A stretch of 7,632 bases of DNA, taken from the NCBI GenBank assembly GCA_023431385.1, contig JAEYWA010000065.1, positions 1 to 7,632 on the forward strand, in the 5' to 3' direction. Position numbers and translations under genes: made by a program. Shown here piece after piece: positions 5,566-7,632 of the stretch (position 1 is its first letter; the number at the start of each line of letters is the position of its first letter). The notes beneath the pieces are model-generated. The model was given only the letters and a program-made list of their open reading frames with translations. It had not been told where the DNA came from and searched no databases. The DNA is from Bacillota bacterium (GTDB lineage Bacteria; Bacillota; Clostridia; Acetivibrionales; DSM-1351).

Positions 5566-5593
5566 TATCTTATGCTTTGAATGATTAGTTGGT
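5566..5593 (-). promoter_or_regulatory. Candidate sigma-K promoter of the coat-like gene
   Basis: On the - strand, ACC (5593-5591) is followed after exactly 16 bases by CATAAGATA (5574-5566), a perfect match to the sigma-K -10 pattern CATANNNTA. The preceding A makes AACC, fitting mACm. Transcription would start near 5559, giving a leader of about 30 bases with the AAGGAGGT site. Sigma-K drives late coat genes in the mother cell. Confidence 0.6.
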
Positions 5594-5774
5594 TACGAAT
5601 TGTATACATTATGTAAATATAAGTAAGGAGTTGTTATTTCTAGTCTGAAATAATTCTAATCATTTTATTGCCAAATAAAAGAATTTGTAATTATTTTTGA
5701 TATAATTCACTTAAGTAATAAAATATAATTTATGGGTAAAAGCTAAAATTAATTAATATCTATTAGCTGACAAT
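5594..5774. other. AT-rich divergent intergenic region
   Basis: This stretch lies between the coat-like gene (-) and the CoA-binding gene (+). It contains a perfect 11-base palindrome TACATTATGTA (5605-5615) overlapping TGTATACA (5601-5608). It also has two small AT-rich hairpins, 5634-5653 (TTATTTC/GAAATAA) and 5663-5680 (TTTTATT/AATAAAA). Two perfect TATAAT hexamers (5701-5706, 5724-5729) lack well-placed -35 boxes; TTGATA at 5697-5702 is 21 bases before the second. A promoter for the rightward gene is likely here but cannot be fixed. I see no small gene. Confidence 0.4.
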
Positions 5775-5780
5775 GGAGGG
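5775..5780 (+). promoter_or_regulatory. Shine-Dalgarno site that sets the CoA-binding gene start
   Basis: GGAGGG, 4 bases before the ATG at 5785, overlaps the alternative in-frame ATG at 5773-5775. That earlier ATG has no binding site of its own, so 5785 is preferred. Confidence 0.7.
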
Positions 5781-5784
5781 TTTT

Positions 5785-6159
5785 ATGCTAGAAGAAATAA
5801 TGCTTGAAAAAAAGACATGGGCTGTAATAGGTGCAAACCAGGATCAAAGCAAATATGGAAATATGATTTATAGAAAGTTAAAGTCCAGGGGCTATGTGGT
5901 TTATCCTGTAAATCCGATGTATGACACTGTTGAGGGAGATATATGCTATAAGGATTTATCCTCACTGCCCGTTGTTCCGGAGGTGGTAAATATGGTTGTA
6001 TCACCTAAGAGAGGGAGAGCTGTTGTTGATGAAGCCGCAAAGCTTGGGATCAAATATATATGGCTGCAACCGGGCACATATGATGAAGAGCTGCTTAAGC
6101 AGATAGAGAGCCTTGGGCTGCAGCAGGTTCAGGCATGCGTATTGGTTGCGACCAGATAG
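5785..6159 (+). CDS. CoA-binding domain protein, YccU type
   Basis: A 124-residue single-domain Rossmann protein of the CoA-binding family (CoA_binding_2/YccU type). The N-terminal nucleotide-binding segment TWAVIGANQDQSKYGNMIYR (11-30) is followed by the family's SRGYVVYPVNP (34-44). Later VVNMVVSPKRG (67-77), KYIWLQPGT (90-98) and the end QACVLVATR complete the usual length of about 120-140 residues. Binding of CoA or acyl-CoA is inferred from the family; no enzymatic reaction is known for the small stand-alone members, which lack the ligase domains of acetyl-CoA/succinyl-CoA synthetases. It is cytoplasmic, with no signal peptide. The start at 5785 is preferred over the ATG at 5773, which overlaps the GGAGGG site. 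The nitroreductase-like gene follows after 82 bases with no visible terminator, so co-transcription is possible. Confidence 0.85.
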   Translation: MLEEIMLEKKTWAVIGANQDQSKYGNMIYRKLKSRGYVVYPVNPMYDTVEGDICYKDLSSLPVVPEVVNMVVSPKRGRAVVDEAAKLGIKYIWLQPGTYDEELLKQIESLGLQQVQACVLVATR

Positions 6160-6241
6160 TGCAGTGATGCTTATAATATACTAACGTTTATTTATAGAAG
6201 ATAATATAAATTATATTGATATAATGTAAGGGGGATTAACA

Positions 6242-7003
6242 ATGTCAGATAAGGAACTTTATGATGCAATTTTTATGAGAAAATCGGTCAGAAAGTATGA
6301 TATGACGCCTCTGTCCCGGGAGAAGCTTGATAAGCTTAGTGATTTCATCGCAACTATAAAGAGACTTAATGAGAGTATCAAAACAGATTTCACAATTCTT
6401 TGTGAAGAAAAAATTAGAGGATTATTTTCACTAAAGTTTATGCTGGCACCACATTATATCTGTATATACTCTGAGAAAAAAGAAGGTTATCTCATGAATG
6501 CAGGTTTTATAATGCAGCAGATCGATTTGTTCTTATCCAGCAACAATATTGGCTGCTGCTGGTTGGGAATGTCAAAGCCCGGCAGCGATCTGGAACTAAC
6601 CAAGGATGGTCTGAGTTATGTAAATATGCTTGCATTTGGAAATTCACCTGAACCAATTCATAGATCGGGTACAGCTGAGTTTAAAAGGAAAAGTTTGAAT
6701 GAAATATCCTCGATAAAAAATGCTGAAGAGCTGCTTGAACCTGTAAGATTGGCACCTTCCGCAGGCAATACCCAGTGCTGGTTCTTCAGCGGAAATACAA
6801 CAGAGCTTATAGTCAGCAGGAAAAAACAAAGTTTGATTAAAGCACAGCTTTATGGAAGAATGAACAGTATTGATATAGGAATTGCACTATGTCACTTATG
6901 GCTTGCTACAGAAATGCAAGGCAGGAAAGTTGAGTTTGACTTTACTGACGGCATAGCTAAGGAAGGCTATGAATATATGCTTAAAGCTAGAGTTGGGGTT
7001 TAA
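6242..7003 (+). CDS. Nitroreductase-like FMN protein
   Basis: A 253-residue protein of the nitroreductase superfamily, most like the TM1586-type putative nitroreductases (a recollection of the family, not a search). The N-terminal RKSVRKYD (13-20) is the classical FMN-phosphate segment. A second segment, RLAPSAGNTQCWFF (169-182), is the sequence usually found near the N-terminus of nitroreductases (APSAxNxQPW). Here it lies two thirds along the chain, suggesting an internally duplicated or rearranged fold. The helix MNAGFIMQQIDLFLSSNNIGCCWLGM (85-110, interior shortened by reading only its ends) and DIGIALCHLWLATEMQG (211-227) look like equivalent helices of the two halves. Substrate is unknown; NAD(P)H-dependent flavin chemistry is inferred. 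AGGGGG (6229-6234) lies 7 bases before the ATG. The next gene, an aldo/keto reductase, begins 58 bases later without a terminator. Confidence 0.8.
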   Translation: MSDKELYDAIFMRKSVRKYDMTPLSREKLDKLSDFIATIKRLNESIKTDFTILCEEKIRGLFSLKFMLAPHYICIYSEKKEGYLMNAGFIMQQIDLFLSSNNIGCCWLGMSKPGSDLELTKDGLSYVNMLAFGNSPEPIHRSGTAEFKRKSLNEISSIKNAEELLEPVRLAPSAGNTQCWFFSGNTTELIVSRKKQSLIKAQLYGRMNSIDIGIALCHLWLATEMQGRKVEFDFTDGIAKEGYEYMLKARVGV

Positions 7004-7061
7004 GACTATAGCAAAAAAAATATTAAAACCAAGCAGTATTTAGCTTAGGGGGTTAATTTAT

Positions 7062-7632
7062 ATGCTTACAAGAATAAATCAAAAAAATGGTGAAGAACTA
7101 TCAATACTGGGCTTTGGATGCATGCGCTTTCCTACAAAAGCCGGAGGAATAGATGAGCCGAGAGCTGTAGCCATGATAAGGGATTCCATAGAAAAAGGAG
7201 TCAACTATTTTGATACAGCTTACATATATCACGCCGGTAAAAGTGAATCTTTACTTGGAAAGGCTCTATTGGGTGGTTACCGCCAAAAAGTTAAAATAGC
7301 AACCAAGCTGCCGCCTTTCTTGGTCAAGAAGATGGATGATGCCTACAAAATATTTGCGAAACAGCTTTCACGGCTGCAGACAGACTATATTGATTATTAT
7401 CTCCTGCATATGCTTACAGATAAACCGTCTTTTGACAGACTGGCGGCATTGGGGGTGATGACCTGGCTTGAGGAACTGAAGAAAAAAGGGACAGTAAGAA
7501 ATATTGGCTTTTCCTTCCACGGTGGGAAAGCTGATTTTGAGCAGATATTAACGGCTTATCCATGGGATTTCTGTCAGATTCAGTACAATTATATGGATGA
7601 AAATAACCAAGCGACCAAGGACGGCTTGATGC
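7062..7632 (+). CDS. Aldo/keto reductase, 3' end outside the window
   Basis: The first 190 codons of an aldo/keto reductase; the frame is open to the window edge. The catalytic tetrad is present: Asp51 and Tyr56 in FDTAYIYHAGKSE, Lys82 (IATKLPP) and His116 (YYLLHML). The start has the usual strand LSILGFGCMRFP (13-24), and GTVRNIGFSFHG (about 143-154) and CQIQYNYMDENNQA follow. The IQYNYMDE segment points to the subgroup (COG1453 type) that often carries a C-terminal 4Fe-4S ferredoxin domain, which would lie beyond the window (inference). NAD(P)H-dependent carbonyl reduction is the family chemistry; substrate unknown. ATG 7062 is supported by AGGGGG at 7047-7052. It is probably in one transcript with the nitroreductase-like gene. 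Confidence 0.9.
   Translation, partial: MLTRINQKNGEELSILGFGCMRFPTKAGGIDEPRAVAMIRDSIEKGVNYFDTAYIYHAGKSESLLGKALLGGYRQKVKIATKLPPFLVKKMDDAYKIFAKQLSRLQTDYIDYYLLHMLTDKPSFDRLAALGVMTWLEELKKKGTVRNIGFSFHGGKADFEQILTAYPWDFCQIQYNYMDENNQATKDGLM

Noticed and set aside
5601..5615. Overlapping palindromes TGTATACA and TACATTATGTA between divergent genes
   Set aside because: Short and AT-rich with no match to an operator I know; kept only as a note on the intergenic region.
5773..5784. ATG start for the CoA-binding gene
   Set aside because: The codon overlaps the GGAGGG site and has no upstream ribosome binding site.

Overview
The window reads as a stretch of chromosome from an AT-rich, endospore-forming Firmicute of the class Clostridia. 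The basis is strong AGGAGG-type ribosome binding sites, AT-rich spacers, a spoVS gene, a coat-like protein gene and a core acpP-fabF-rnc order typical of Gram-positive bacteria. The flavour is of the cellulolytic Ruminiclostridium-type clostridia, but that is an impression and was not searched. I see no mobile element, CRISPR array, tRNA or rRNA.

Layout. Positions 26-3689 (+ strand) hold the housekeeping block: acyl carrier protein (acpP), ketoacyl-ACP synthase II (fabF), ribonuclease III (rnc) and an Elp3-like radical SAM protein that sits 3 bases behind rnc. acpP and fabF are each followed by a clear hairpin terminator, so the block is probably several transcription units with partial read-through. 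Long imperfect hairpins lie in the leaders of fabF (357-409) and rnc (1874-1915).

Positions 3690-5541 form a sporulation-flavoured block. spoVS (+) has an excellent candidate sigma-H promoter. It converges on a Fe/Mn superoxide dismutase gene (-) across a shared bidirectional terminator. Upstream of the dismutase, on the same strand but with its own terminator, is a gene for a tyrosine-rich, repeat-bearing, probable spore-coat protein with a textbook-like candidate sigma-K promoter. A dismutase next to a Tyr-rich coat-like protein suggests, as inference, a role in oxidative cross-linking or protection of the spore surface. The dismutase leader also carries a large hairpin with a competing alternative pairing.

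Positions 5785-7632 (+) hold a small redox-type cluster: a CoA-binding (YccU-type) Rossmann protein, an unusual nitroreductase-like flavoprotein, and the first 190 codons of an aldo/keto reductase that runs off the end. No terminator is visible between them, so they may be co-transcribed.

Most genes are ordinary members of known families. The parts most worth a second look are the coat-like protein and its sigma-K site, the dismutase leader, the long leader hairpins around fabF/rnc, and the conserved-looking but poorly understood Elp3-like protein behind rnc.
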